64,000 nt of DNA from Erodium maritimum (taxonomy: Eukaryota > Streptophyta > Magnoliopsida > Geraniales > Geraniaceae): contig OY997588.1 of NCBI GenBank assembly GCA_963921825.1, positions 66,050,617 to 66,114,616 of the forward strand, in the 5' to 3' direction. This document shows positions 34,227-46,744 of the stretch, piece by piece. The translations under genes were made by a program, and so were the position numbers. Position 1 is the first letter of the stretch. Each line of letters begins with the position of its first letter. The notes beneath the pieces were generated by a model. That model saw only the letters and a list, made by a program, of their open reading frames with translations. It did not search any database and was not told where the DNA came from.

Positions 34227-34349
34227 ATCTCCCACTTGCCCTAGTTCCAATCTAAACTCCAATATGTCCCCATCGACTTTACATGTCTAACATGTTTAGG
34301 CAACGACACTGCCTTAGTCAAAGGGTTGGTTATGTTATCATCTCGGTTC

Positions 34350-37300
34350 AGTATTTCTCTAATTAGGTGGATACGCCGTAGTACATGTTTGGATTTGTTA
34401 TGCGATCTGGGCTTTTAGCTTGCGCAATGGCCCTTGTGTTGTCGCAAAATGGATTCACCGGGCTGGATGGGTTTTTAATTACACCCAACCCTGCCGTGAA
34501 TTTCCAAATCCACATAGCCTCCTTAGCTGCCTCTGCAGCATCCATGTACTTGTCCTCTGTTGTAGATTCGGCAATGGTATCTTGCTTTACGCTCTCTCAG
34601 CTAAAGCTCTGCCATTCAGCATAAACACATATCCTGACTGACTTCTAAAGTCATCTGGATTTGTCTTGGAAAACTAGCGTCTACTCATTCTTCGACGACT
34701 AGTTCAGCATCATCTTTCCCCGGGTTAGACTGATGTCTACTGGTACAACATAAGGCTTACGAGACAGCGGTCTCATACATGTCATGGCATATATGATCGA
34801 TCCTGCCCCCAGGCGCATAGGATTCTCATCATCCTTTTCATCTCATCAGGTGTCTTAGGACACTGAGTCTTGCTGAGATGAATGCCATGACTAGTGGGTA
34901 AGAGTCCTTTCTTTCAATCGAGCATTAAGAACCTACTCAATGCCTTGTTCACATAGGTTCCCTGACTTAAATCCAAGACCTTCTTGGTGCGATCTCTACA
35001 TATCTTAATCCTTAAGATATAAGAACAATCGCCTAAGTCCTTTATTGAAAAACACTTCCTCAACCAAGCTTTAGTCTCGTGCAAGGTTGGGATGTCGTTT
35101 TCAATGAGAACCAGAAATGTAATCTTGCTCCCACTAGCCTTATTATAAACGCAAGATTCATCCTCGTTCTTGATTAAGCCAAATCCAATTATAGCTTCAT
35201 CAAAACGAAGGATCCAACTCCGAGAAGTTCGTTTCAATCCATAAATGGATTTCAACAACTTATAAATCTTTCCCTTATTCTTCGGATCGTCAAAACCTTT
35301 GGGCCGAGACATACAAACGTACTCAGTCAAATTTCCATTTAGGAAAGCGGTTTTGACATCCACTTGTCATATCTCGTAATTATGATACACAGTTATGTCA
35401 AGAAGAATTTGGATCGATTTTGACCATATCCACTAGGGAGAAGGTTTCCTCATAGTCAATCCATTGGATCTGCCTATAACCTTTCGCCACCAGTTGATAT
35501 TTGTAGGTCAGAGGGTTGCCGTCCATGTCCATCTTCACCTTGAAGATCCATTTGCATCCAATGGTCCTCACACCATTGATGGGATCATCCAGTTCCCAGA
35601 CTCGGTTGTCCGACATGGATTGCACTTCTTCCCTCATGGCTCCCAGCCATAACTCGGAGTCGGGCCCATCCACGACTTCATGAAAGGTGTCTGGATCATC
35701 GTGATCCACCATGACTTCATTGTCACCTCCGAATACCATATCTTGGAGGTGGAAGATTGATCCTTTCAAATTGCCTTGGACCTTCCGGAATTGTAACAGG
35801 AATTGGTTCTTACTCTACGACAATCTCTGGCTCCTTTCTACTGGGTTGTCAATTGGTTTAGACAGATCTGTACCATCCTGAATTTCTTCGAGATGCACAG
35901 TCCTCCCAATGACGTCTTTGGAAACAAAACTCCTTTTCCATAAAGACCCCACCCCAAGCGACGAACACCATATTCTCACTGGGATTGTAGAAGTAGTATC
36001 CCCTTATTGCTTTGGGATACAACACGAAGGTGCATATCTCAGATCTTGGTTCGAGCTTAGTCGAAACCAAATGTTTCACATAAGCCTCGCAACCACAAAT
36101 CTTTAGGAAGGACAAAGCGGGCATCATCCCGTACCATTTTTAAAATGGTGTCCCTTCCACACCCTTCGTCGAAGCCCGATTCACTATGAATGCGGTCGTC
36201 TCTAGAGCATAACCCTAGAAAGAGATTGGGAGATCAGTCCAACTAATCATGGAACGGACCATTGTCTAACAATGTCCGATTTCTCCGTTTGGCTACACCT
36301 TTCAACTACAGTGTCCCAGGAGGAGTCCATTCCAAAAGGATCTCATTCTCTTTTAGATGATCTAATAACTCTGTGGTCAAGTATTTTCCACCTCGATCCA
36401 ATCGAAGTGCCTTAATACCTTTGTCGAGCTGGTTTTCTACTTTAGTCTTAAACTCTTTGAATTTATCAAAAGCTTCAGACTTATGTCTCAGCGAATAGAC
36501 ATAACCATATTTACTGTAATCATCAGTAAATGTGATAAAGTAGCTAAAACCCCTCCTGGCAAGTGAACTTATTGGTCTACACACATTCGAGTGTATCAGC
36601 CCCAATAATTCACTCGCCCTTTCATCGCGATCGATAAAAGGGCACTTTAGTCATTTTGCCCATCAAACAGACCTTGCACCTATCGATCGAATGGAATTCG
36701 AATGAACCTGAAAGTCCACACTTCTGAAGTGCTGATAGGTGCTTCTTGTTTATGCGACCTAAATGGCAGTGCCATAACAGAGTTAGGTTTAAATCGTTGG
36801 ATTTAGACCTCTTGGTATTAACGGAATATATAGAACTTGAGGCATTGTTACCCATATCTAATATGTACAATCCTCCAACCAAGTCAGTACTGGTATAAAA
36901 CATATCATTGCATAGAACATTGAAAACTCCATTTCCAATATTAACATTATATCCTTCCTTGTCAAACACGGATACAGATATAATATTCCTACTAAAAGTA
37001 GGTATGCAATATACATTATACAATACTAAGACAAGGCCTTTTGGCAAAGCAAGACTCATGGATCCTACAGCAGTTGCCACAACTCTGAGGTCCACTTCGT
37101 GCTTTCCAAACCTCTCCTACTTTCAGCCACCATATATAAGTGCATGTGTGAGATTCAGTCCTGGTATCTAATACCCATGAATCTTTGGAAGTAGAGAGAT
37201 GTATCTCTATAGAGTTAATATCGGAAGAAGGCACGGTCCCACCGCCCTTCCTTAGATCATCCAGGTTTCCTGATGAAGGCGCAGTCCTACTGCCCTTCTT

Positions 37301-37720
37301 CGGATCATCGAGGCTATTTGATGAAGGCGCAGTCACACTGCCCTTCTTCAGATCAGCCGTGAACTTCCTGTAATCCCGGTTCCAATGACCAGGCTGTTGG
37401 CAGTAGAAGTAGACATTCTCAGGTGTCTCATCTTTCCTGCCAAGTGCGCACCCCGCCCTTGCCACTTCCAATTCCCTTGTTGACCATCAGAATATCCTTG
37501 GATCCCAGATCCCTGATATATTCTTCTCAGCAATTAATGACACTTCATGTAACTCTGATATGGTCTTAGAGACAGCCTTGTCAATATTCTTTGCGTTCAG
37601 AGTTGAGGACTATCCTCAAAATTCTGTACCAGTCCAAATAGTTTGTCCCATTTGGCTTGAATCTCTCAAGAATGGTTTTTAATGACAAACTATTCATGTT
37701 CGCTGAATTTGCCATTTGAT
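34350..37720 (-). pseudogene. Worn gag-pol of Copia copy 2
   Basis: Fossil. In element order: gag about 37440-37720, zinc-knuckle region about 37390-37430, GAG-pre-integrase and integrase about 36310-36800, reverse transcriptase about 34950-35700, RNase H about 34360-34640. Sequence and wear closely follow copy 1. Confidence 0.85.
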
Positions 37721-39269
37721 CTACAACAGATAAAATTCAATCAGTAAACTGAATAAATTTTATGAAGATCAAGCTTAAACACCAACAATCGATTCTAAAC
37801 CTTTAGAATCTGAAACCAAGATCCTTGATTCACTCGATTAAGCTGAACTAATGCTCACCACTTAATCGAGCTATGTAGGTAGGACTCCATCCAATCACAT
37901 CCAATGTGACTCTTGGCTAGGGTATGTACTTATGTACACGACTTACCCTATCTGTTACCCTAGCTCAACCTCAGGCTGAGAATCGTAGTCGGGTCCACCA
38001 ATTTTCAACTATGGCCCGTCACTATGTAGGTGCTCCGCTAATGCGCACGACACCCACATATGTTGTCCAAACCTACTACCCCGCTTCCCCATGGATGCTC
38101 CGCTAATGCGCACGACACCCATAGGACGGGGAGGTAGTAAGGTGTTGATGATTGGGAGGTATCGGACATGACCCGCTTTTACTTGTCCAGTTGTGTTCAA
38201 AACTTTGGCACATCCTAGATGCGATGAGTACATCAACTACATTCCAAATGCAATGATGCCTCAAATTACATCCAATGTAATTCTTCCTTTGAGCTCGTCA
38301 ACTACATCCAATGCAATGACGGTTCTAAGGGCTCACAAATAAGGATTAAAACTCCAATTTTATCTTTGCATGTGAGGTGATATGCTCGGTAAATAAAGTT
38401 AAGCATGCAATTCTAAAACACATAGAATTAGTCATGCATAAACTAAATCAAGCATAAAGCGATAAATGTGCACATAATAGCCCCCTAAACTAACTCCCAC
38501 TAGCTTCTTGAGCTCCATCGAGTCCAAGCCGATGCCAACACCCGGAAAGCCACCAAATGACCTTTTTGCCCTTTCTTCGTCTTGAGTAAAATATTACAAT
38601 TTAATACACGACTCGCAAGTCGGGAATAAATAAATATTACAAACAAGTGGTTCGACGACCACACCTTGAAAGAATAATTACACGTTAACTCTAACGGCTC
38701 GCAGGCCGTGAAAAGCGATAAAAATTAAATCGAGCTCGGGGCTATTATGTACACCATGCCAACATCACATCACACATCGTGTTATCAAATAAGCATGTTA
38801 TCAAACATCATGTGATTTTCCGGTTTTAATTAATAGCCAAGTTTCAAAAAATTTTGATGCTCGGTTTATCGAAACCGTTCAAAAATGAAACTTTTGAACA
38901 TTTGATCTCCGAGTTCGTCATGACGGTTCCAAACTCGTCATAACTAACAAAACGGTTTAGCCTTGGCATATCAACCATCCAATGGTCATGCTTGGCCTAG
39001 CTCCGTCCAACGGAGCCCCGTTCGGTCCCGGTTTCGGCTCCCCGAGAGTCCCGCTCCCGAGACCCGAAAAATCAAAAAAAATTCAAAATTTCCAGATTTG
39101 AAATAATTTTCAAAAATTCATTTTACATGCATTAAATCCATAAACAAGAACTTAAAACATGTTATCAAACAATTTAGCAAAACAACATGCCAAAAACGAA
39201 ACTTTCAAGCAAAACCGAAATTTGAACACCGTCTTGTGAATCCCGAAGGTAGCACGGCTCTGATACCAC

Positions 39270-40956
39270 TGTTGGGTCTCGAGGTAGGGTTGGAGATGAA
39301 CCAACTCGCAGCGGAAAATCAATGAAAACCAAGAGACGACTAAACCATGAAACAACAAACAAAGAATGGATTCACAAGAGAAAAATTCAGCACTATTTCT
39401 TACCAAAACAAGAACACCGGTTAACGAATGATTGACTTGAGTCTCCAAGACGCCTACGTATCCACATGGGAATCAAAGCCACGTAGTTCTTCTCTTTGAG
39501 GACTCAAGAACACAAAAATGGAGGTGGAAATTAGCCAAACCCGAAATGGCCATGGAAGAGGGAGAGAAAATGTGTTTCCTATTCTTGTCTTGTGGTTGTT
39601 ATGTTGAAAAAAGATGACTTAAACATAACAAACCCCATACTTGTCCAACTAAAGGCATGGGACAAGCATGGTGACAAGTAAGGTGTAAATAGGGCAAAGT
39701 ATGGCAAGACAAGATTGGGTTAGGTGGTGAATCACCAACACCTTAATCCTTGTCTTGCTTACTTAGTACTAATTAATCAAGACTTGATTAATTAGTTCCA
39801 TGGGCCTTGGTTGCATGGGCCTTTCATGGGCCTCTTGGAACATGGCCCGTGGCCATTTCCAACGAGGTCCCGTGATTCGCTCATCGCCTCCAAGCCTTCC
39901 ATACCAGAAATGTCCAACATTATCCGACGCGATCAATCCCAAGACTCCAAGCCTTGTCTCGATCCGTAAAGTCCTATTCACTTACGGGCACATGACCCAA
40001 AACCTAGTTTTGGTCATGTCCCGAGACAACTCCCTTTTGGCCATTCTCCATAAATGTGTCAATGAGTTTCACCCTCCGGTGTGACCCTTAGGTTTATGCA
40101 TGTCAATAGATCAACGTAAAATCTCATTTTACTTGATCCTATTTAAGTGGCAACTAACGAGACTTTAGTATTTCCTGACATTGCATAACGAATCGACCCT
40201 GTCGATTCTAACCTTTCCGTCGTCCCTATCATTATCCTTTTATCTCCGATATCCTGATTGAGATAAGGCATAGAGCCGTCATCCTTATTATTCTCAATCA
40301 TTGTTCCTTGATATGTGAGATGACTGAATATATGATACCCAGTATCATGTGCATGGCCATGCTATTCTTTCAGTCACTCTCGATCAAGCGGCCGAGAACC
40401 GATATCTTTCCCATACCGTAGTATGAGGGATAAATCCCTTAGCCGTCTTTCGTGTCACTCATGCAGTCCGTCCCCAAGCCAATCATGGCCATTATGGAAG
40501 CCCTGTTACGGACAACGTTAGGCTCAGGTCAAACTCAGTTATTTACTGCATAGCGATCTCAAAGACTCCTTGGTCTAAGGATACATGACAAGCTACGACA
40601 ATGAATATGTTCATGACTTGATCTATGGCACATATTCATGTCGGGTCGTCCAATATCATGTCCCACATGATATCTATGATCAGACTCCGGAATCCCATTC
40701 CAATGACTAACAGAACGTAAGCCATAAAGAGCCATCTTTCATACTAGGCGCTTCTAGTAAAGCTTTGTTGACTAGGGACCCATCGAGTGTGATCTATCTC
40801 GATCTATGGTTCTATTCGCATGGTGGGCATAAATCAGAGCACACATCGATATATTACTCCAACACATAAGTAATATAAAGCCGCTTTAATTTTATTGCTA
40901 ACGATGATATATACATTTGGACATTTAGGATTGTACTACGGGCACTAAGACTAACA
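39270..40956 (-). repeat. 5' LTR of Copia copy 2
   Basis: 1687 bp, followed inward by the primer site GGTATCAGAGCC on the minus strand. Confidence 0.9.
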
Positions 40957-40961
40957 TAAGG

Positions 40962-42718
40962 AGCCCTTTAGTACAGTGCTCGGGGGAATCTACCCAGAGC
41001 TGTGTGGATGGGTCGGCTAAGGGTTCGCCTCCCAATCTGTGGCATAGGTCTTCACCTGTTTATCCTTATGATACTCTAGAAGGGACGAATTATACTTGAG
41101 GGTGCCGCGGATTTTCCATGAGCACTCCTTGAGAACATGATCTAGACGCCCACAATTATAACAGAAGAGAGGGAGCTTAGTATAGGTCAGGTCCACCTTT
41201 ACCGGATTCGGAAACGCCCTAAAGCGAAGTTTCATGCCTCGCCGGAGCGGACGGTCAATGAGGTGTTAGAACCGAACCCGCACCGTTCCTCCCCAGAACA
41301 TACCCCATTTGTCGCTGGGTACGGTGATCGCGCTCCCCAGGGCATCTCTGATCGTCATTCCCGTTCCCTTCGTACAAAGTAAGGGTACAGGCCTCGGACG
41401 TGCGCCCACAGTTGCACACGATCCAACTCCGGAAAATCTCGAGCACAAGGATCCAAGTCCCCTAACAGTAGTGCCCTTCCATCAAAACATCAGGGTTCAT
41501 GGTCCCGAACCCACGACCGAGCATTTGTCGAGCGGAAATAGAACCCAAACATCCCCAGGCCCAGCTCCTTGACGACCAAACCCACTGCCGCCTGTCCCTA
41601 CGTCGTGGTGATGACCCTAAGGAGAGTCTCCTTCCGAGGTGGTGTCAGCGACCAAAGCTTTCCGACCATGCCCCATTGTTTCCTAGTAATGGTCGTGGAG
41701 ATGGCTGGAGAGAAGAGTACCAGGACCTCAACCTCGTCTTCATCCTCAATCGAGCACGAGGACAGTCCGTCCTAGAGAGCAGCGAGAGAGGCCCGGATCA
41801 TAGTGTCCCCCGCTTGCGGGGGTGACGGGGACTCATCCAAACACAAGACTCTCGATCGACCCCGACACATGTCAGGCATCGTCGTCAGGCAGGAAAGTAT
41901 GAGCGGGGTCCTATCCCTATTAGGAAGAAATCGTCCCAGCCCTATTGCTTCCGCCATAGTCCTCAGAAGCTCCTCCATCAGAGCCTTCCCTTTAGCCGGA
42001 TCACGAATCAGGGGCGGTGGTGACGCAGCAGCCGAAGGCGGGACCGCAACCTTAGGAGATAGATCCCCTCCGGCAAGAGGGGACGCAGTAGGAGGAAACA
42101 AAGTGGCCGCCCTAAGAGGTAGACCACCACCGGTAGATGGTGGTCCAGTAGGATCCGGAACAGTTGGAACCCTAGGAGTCAGGGCCCCAACTGGTTCCTG
42201 GGGAGGATTAGGTGGGGGAAGAGCCAAGGGCGGGGCTAGCGGCGGTGGATGATGATTTCTTGGAGAGGAAGCAACGCGATTAGAGGACTTCCCCTTTGCG
42301 GTTTTGGAGTCGTCGGCATGGGAGACTGAGAGCCCATGGACAACGGGACCAAAGCCATCGAGATTCCGGTAGAGGGGATCGGTTGCACAAGGACATCGGT
42401 TGAGGAAGCAGACTAGTGTAAGGGCTTCAATCTCCTTCTCCTTCAGGTCTTATCCCCCTCACCCGGTGCGGTCTGTGAGGGAGGAGACCGGGTGGTACCT
42501 GTGAACACGGGGGCGGCGAGGCGGATCGTGTCAGTGGTAGGAGCACCATGTGGCGGCGCGACACACGGGAGAGCGGCGGCAGGTGCATGTGGGAGCTCCA
42601 CAGCTATTGACGGCTAGGGCTAGAGAGGGAGGCTCGATATACGAGAAGAGTGTCAGAGGGATTTTTTTATTTCCCTATTTTTCTCTTGGTTTGCTAATTT
42701 CTTATTTTATTTCGGCTT
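40962..42718 (-). pseudogene. LINE ORF1 and 5' leader
   Basis: The Pro/Ala-rich N-terminal part is at about 41770-42350. The C-terminal part at 41017-41235 has VDLTYTKLPLFCYNCGRLDH followed by VLKEC, a CX2CX4HX4C zinc knuckle typical of plant L1 ORF1. The frame shifts between the two parts. The 5' leader (42350-42718) ends at the target duplication. ORF1 proteins bind the element's RNA. Confidence 0.75.
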
Positions 42719-42731
42719 AGGTTTATTTATC

Positions 42732-43200
42732 GTTAATTACTCCAAAAAATGATACTAAGTTTTTTTTATATAGGGAATAGTAAGCTCCAACGTTTTCTTC
42801 AAATGCATTAAAGCACCTACACTGTACGCGATTTACCCTTATGGTTCGTAAAATAGTGAATCGTGAATCGCGAGTCGTGTAATATAAAACGCAATTTGTT
42901 TGGTTTTGATTCACTATTTAGGGAATTGGATACGTGAATCACGATTTACGATTCATAACTGTGAATCAATTGTGTGTGGTTTTTGAACCGGAGGCAGCGA
43001 ATCACACGTCGCCGCATGGCTTTTGCGTGACAGAAAACAAATATCAAATATATTATTTTTTTACATGAAAAAAATATTTTTTTAGCGTCTATAAATACCA
43101 ACCAATCTAATTCATTAATACACAACCAATATCTCTTCATCTCAAAAAACTCTACCAAAATTTTGTTTCCACAAAACCTGTATTCTGGTCGTTTTTGTGT
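42732..43200. other. AT-rich DNA upstream of the nested block
   Basis: Probably the old upstream region of MBD4L before the LINE insertion. It contains several GTGAATC/GATTCAC and CGTGATT/AATCACG inverted motifs at 42850-42975, perhaps a terminal region of the Harbinger remnant that follows. No gene seen. Confidence 0.4.
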
Positions 43201-43207
43201 TCGGGTT

Positions 43208-43548
43208 ATGGATGATTCAGGAGCCCACGTTCGTGCAATGGCGGCACGAATATGGCGAATGGCGGAGTATGAACAAGAAAGAATACAACCGCAATTAGAC
43301 GCAATAAGGTGAAGTCTCAAAAGCAGGGAACCTTCCCGAAAGGAGGTTATCAGAGGTTGTGTCGAAGGTCACGGTCGACTAACGCAGGATTATTTTGTCG
43401 ACGACCCTACCTGTGGGCCCGAGATGTGTAAGCGTTGATACCGCATGAGCTGACCCCTTTTTATTCGGGTGATGGAAAAGAGAGCAGAGCATGACGATTA
43501 CTTCGTTCAAAAGTCAGACGCTTTCGGACCATAGTATGATTAGTATCT
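43208..43548 (+). pseudogene. Broken PIF/Harbinger transposase fragment
   Basis: An ATG at 43208 opens MDDSGAHVRAMAARIWRMAE and stops at 43310-43312. From 43343 another frame reads GRLTQDYFVDDP, then YRMS, PLFIRVME, DDYFVQKSDAFG, with two internal stops and a final TAG at 43546-43548. This matches the N-terminal part of plant Harbinger transposases (YFADNPVY...FRRRYRMSR.LFLRIV...YFVQR.DA.G in the family). The DDE catalytic core is absent. A plain DNA-transposon relic. Confidence 0.6.
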
Positions 43549-43549
43549 C

Positions 43550-44320
43550 TAGGGTTCATGGTTGCTCCAACTCCAATTTCACTTACTAGACAACTTTTGT
43601 GAATGAAACTTGTAAAGTATAATAAAAGGCATAAATAAAAAATTATCTAGGGTAGTGGTATGTTTAGGTTAGAGTATTTCTAGATTTCGCTTCCTTATGG
43701 GATTGAATGGTATTTTTATCGTAAACTATACTGCTTTTTGAAATGTTGTTTGTGCTTACAATTATATACATCATGTGCTTCGACCACACAATGACAATAA
43801 GATGGCGAATTTGCAGGGGATTGACCTCTTGGTTATTTCCTGATGACTAGTCATCTACATATAATTGTTGTTGAGTATACTCCCCAACAATAGTCACTCG
43901 ACAAGATGACACTGTTGTCGAGGAAGTAATGTCGTCCATGTTTAGAAATAATTTTCTTTATTCTTTTCCCTTTTATTTTAATTTTTTATAGTTTTTCAAG
44001 ATGTCGTAGATATGTATTATAAACATGCAATTGTATAGCCAGCTAAACAAAATTCTTTAGTCTTTCATTATTTTGTATCGTTAACCTATTCATTTTGTAT
44101 AATTCATTCTTCAAATTTGTATAATATTTTAGTTTGTTTAAACTGTGAAAAGATGACTTTGTCATTGGTCGCACGTGCAGACACAATGAATAACCTGAGT
44201 AACGGGTAGAATGGTGCTTATTTTTTATCAGGGGATTGAGAGGACGTGCCGAAAATAAAGCATGAGCCATGCAGGAAAAAAAAGTCTATATGTGGACATG
44301 AATCCCGAGGCAGCGAGACC
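43550..44320. other. AT-rich interval, nothing recognised
   Basis: No open frame with a recognisable domain. May be the 3' part of the Harbinger relic and old repeat DNA. Confidence 0.5.
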
Positions 44321-44329
44321 TCGCTCAAC

Positions 44330-45230
44330 ATCACCCGTCTCTGAAGGATTTCGAGATGACATATCCTTTTCTACTAACAATAATAGAGGGCACCACCATC
44401 GCCGATAGAAGAGAGGACGAGATGCGCGGTACAAGAGCTAGAGGTGAGGCCCATGGTCTTCCAGATGATTTCCAACTGTGGACAATTCCACGGGTGAGCT
44501 CTAGACAATCCATACCGACACATTGATGATATACAAAAAATTTCCAAGTGTAAGTCTCGATCCATAGATCCTCAAGATCTATCTCGGTTATTTTGCAACA
44601 TCTTCCCCTATGCGCTAACTGACCCATCAAGAGAACAATATTTTGAGCTGGCAGAAGAACACAAGAATGATGTCAAGCTGTTAAAGGCATTGTTTACATA
44701 GAACTATCACCCCAATCCTCGATGCTAAGTTTTGAACGAATCTCATTTGCTTCAAATCCTGAAGTCAAGAATCAATTGGAGCAGCATGAGCCTATTATAA
44801 GTCGTACTTTCGAAGATGTCATGAGGAAGACTTACCTGTGCATGCCCTGGTCTGATATTTTTACCAAGGTTTAGAGCAAGGCCTCCAGAACCTTGTCGAC
44901 TCGTCAATGAAAGGCTGCTTACTTGATATCGATCCGACATAAGCAATGGTACTACTAGAGCGGCTAAGCTTGTGCCACCTGATGTAGTGGTTAGAGAGAT
45001 GGCAGTACACTCATGTTCAACAAGTCGATGAAGAAGGAATATCAGAGTAAACATAGAATCTGTCAATAAACCAAGATTATACATCAACATAGGTGACTTA
45101 TATCAACTAGGATCGCCCCGTATACTAGGTCTCAAGATCCGATCAGAGGGATGACCACCAACGACACCACCAAGGAGGCGGTCAGTTCAAACCTCATGGA
45201 CAGCAGAGACTGTACCATGACGAACACTTT
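44330..45230 (+). mobile_element. Possible Ty3/Gypsy gag remnant
   Basis: Fossil fragment. One stretch at about 44565-44700 reads LSRLFCNIFPYALTDPSREQ and continues to LLKALFT, which resembles the FPYALTDPA-type block of plant Gypsy gag proteins. The surroundings are worn and no protease or reverse transcriptase is visible. Confidence 0.35.
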
Positions 45231-45234
45231 GGGA

Positions 45235-45772
45235 GACAATTGTTCGATTATGCGTGTCGAAAACGCAACGGAAAACAAAACAAAAAATTGTTGGATAATC
45301 CTTAAAACTATATCACATGTATATCGAACAACTAATCATGCGTAATGTTTCTTGAAAACTTCTTGTAGCTAATCTTCTTTTTCACTTCAATATTGAGATT
45401 CTAGGACCTTCACTTTAATGAAGATATGCCAAGGCTTCCTCAAAGAAGTCCACCCTCTAACAGTATTCACATGAATAAAGTAATTCACATAACTAAAGCT
45501 TACTAGAGCTTTGGAACAATTCCTTATTTTTATCTATGTAGTGGACGAAGATCCCTATAATAGTGCTTGTGATTTTCAGCCTTATGACCCTATATTTATA
45601 GGGTTTTAGTTATCCAAAAATCAAGTTCTTTTGGAATAAGGAAAGCTTGAAAAAGTAAAAACCTAAAGAAGTCATATTTCCCTTTTATTGTAACTAGATT
45701 TCCCTCTTTTCTAGTTAGACTAGAGTTTTCCTTTATTTCTTGTAATTTAACTAAGAGACCAAAAATATATAC
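45235..45772 (-). mobile_element. Possible solo or partial LTR, minus strand
   Basis: On the minus strand it has a TATA-like CCCTATAAATATAGGG (45585-45601) and ends near CCGTTGCGTTTTCGACACGC, a motif common at the inner end of some plant LTRs. I found no target duplication or partner LTR, so the call is weak. Confidence 0.35.
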
Positions 45773-45775
45773 GAG

Positions 45776-46296
45776 TTTTGTATCAGATACATACCACCTC
45801 TTATTGTGCAAACTACGACCTCGTGAGAGCCATAGGATGCGCGCACGCTGACGTCATCAGAGTGCACAAGATGCTGACACGTGTCCTTTTTCGTGCATGC
45901 AAAGTTGTGATACCAACATGCAAAGTATTTGTACCTTACATACATGAGAGATGGTACCTACATGAAAAGTTGTGGTACCAACGTGCAAAGCCGTGGTACC
46001 AAAATGCTAAGTGTTGGTACTTTACATACAAAAAAGCGTTGGTACATTACATGCTATGGTACTGGTACCTTACATATAAAAGTGTTGGTATCTTCGTACG
46101 TTGCAGGCATGGTCAACACACGCGACATCGCGATCAAATGGCGGGAAAGATCACGTTATTTACAATATTTTCACCGCGCAAAAAAAAAGCCACGTGTACG
46201 CATCTGGTACGATCTGATGACGTCAACATGCACGTATCTGAGAGATCCTGTGTGTTCTTAGTTTGCACAATAAGGGTGGTTTGTACGCTATACCAT

Positions 46297-46298
<2 letters not shown>
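45776..46298. mobile_element. (TA)n-inserted MITE, copy 2, about 523 bp
   Basis: The ends share the core CTTATTGTGCAAACTA with copy 1 at 5709-6018, as inverted repeats followed inward by TGACGTCA on both sides. A long (TA)n tract follows. The interior differs from copy 1: it has a run of GTGGTACCAACATGCAAAG-like units (about 45910-46090). Confidence 0.8.
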
Positions 46299-46347
<49 letters not shown>

Positions 46348-46498
46348 TGGCCATAAATATTAATTACCTTAATGGTATTTTCGGCACACCCACAAATACA
46401 TATATTTATAGCTTATTTTCATTTAAATAAATATCATGATAGATATAAATCAAATGTAAATGATTATATTAATTTGAGAATAAGTAATTGAATAAGTG

Positions 46499-46535
<37 letters not shown>

Positions 46536-46606
46536 GGATAACAATCAAGTACAAACTTGTACATTTCGTCAGAATGTAGAGCTATAAATCTGGGCCCTTG
46601 GATCGT

Positions 46607-46637
<31 letters not shown>

Positions 46638-46673
46638 ACACATTTACAGAAGAATCATATAATAGTGCTTGTG

Positions 46674-46742
<69 letters not shown>
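46299..46742. repeat. (TA)n microsatellites with short islands
   Basis: Four long TA tracts (about 46300-46342, 46501-46531, 46609-46636, 46677-46742) separated by short unique islands. The island at about 46640-46677 shares a 20-bp identical stretch (46658-46677) with 45556-45575. Length is likely variable between individuals. Confidence 0.9.

Positions 46743-46744
<2 letters not shown>

Larger units (their letters stand above)
32540..40956 (-). mobile_element. Ty1/Copia element, copy 2, minus strand, in the LINE
   Basis: Same family as copy 1. LTRs at 32540-34226 and 39270-40956 are 1687 bp each, and the 5-bp duplication is TAAGG (32535-32539 and 40957-40961). A tRNA-Met primer site lies next to the 5' LTR (about 39253-39269). 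The interior is worn like copies 1 and 3, with roughly ten breaks. The LTRs differ at about 26 sites by eye (about 1.5%), or roughly 0.6-1.2 million years. Confidence 0.92.
28383..42718 (-). mobile_element. Short L1-type LINE, minus strand, with nested insertions
   Basis: The 13-bp duplication AGGTTTATTTATC flanks it (28370-28382 and 42719-42731). The 3' end has a poly-A (T-run at about 28384-28393 on the plus strand) after an L1-like tail TATTAATAATATCTTTAGCT. The 5' end holds an ORF1 with a zinc knuckle. Without the MITE (28462-28718), the Gypsy solo LTR (29055-32384) and Copia copy 2 (32540-40956), only about 2.3 kb of LINE remains. No ORF2 endonuclease or reverse transcriptase is present, so it is internally deleted or non-autonomous. 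Confidence 0.8.
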
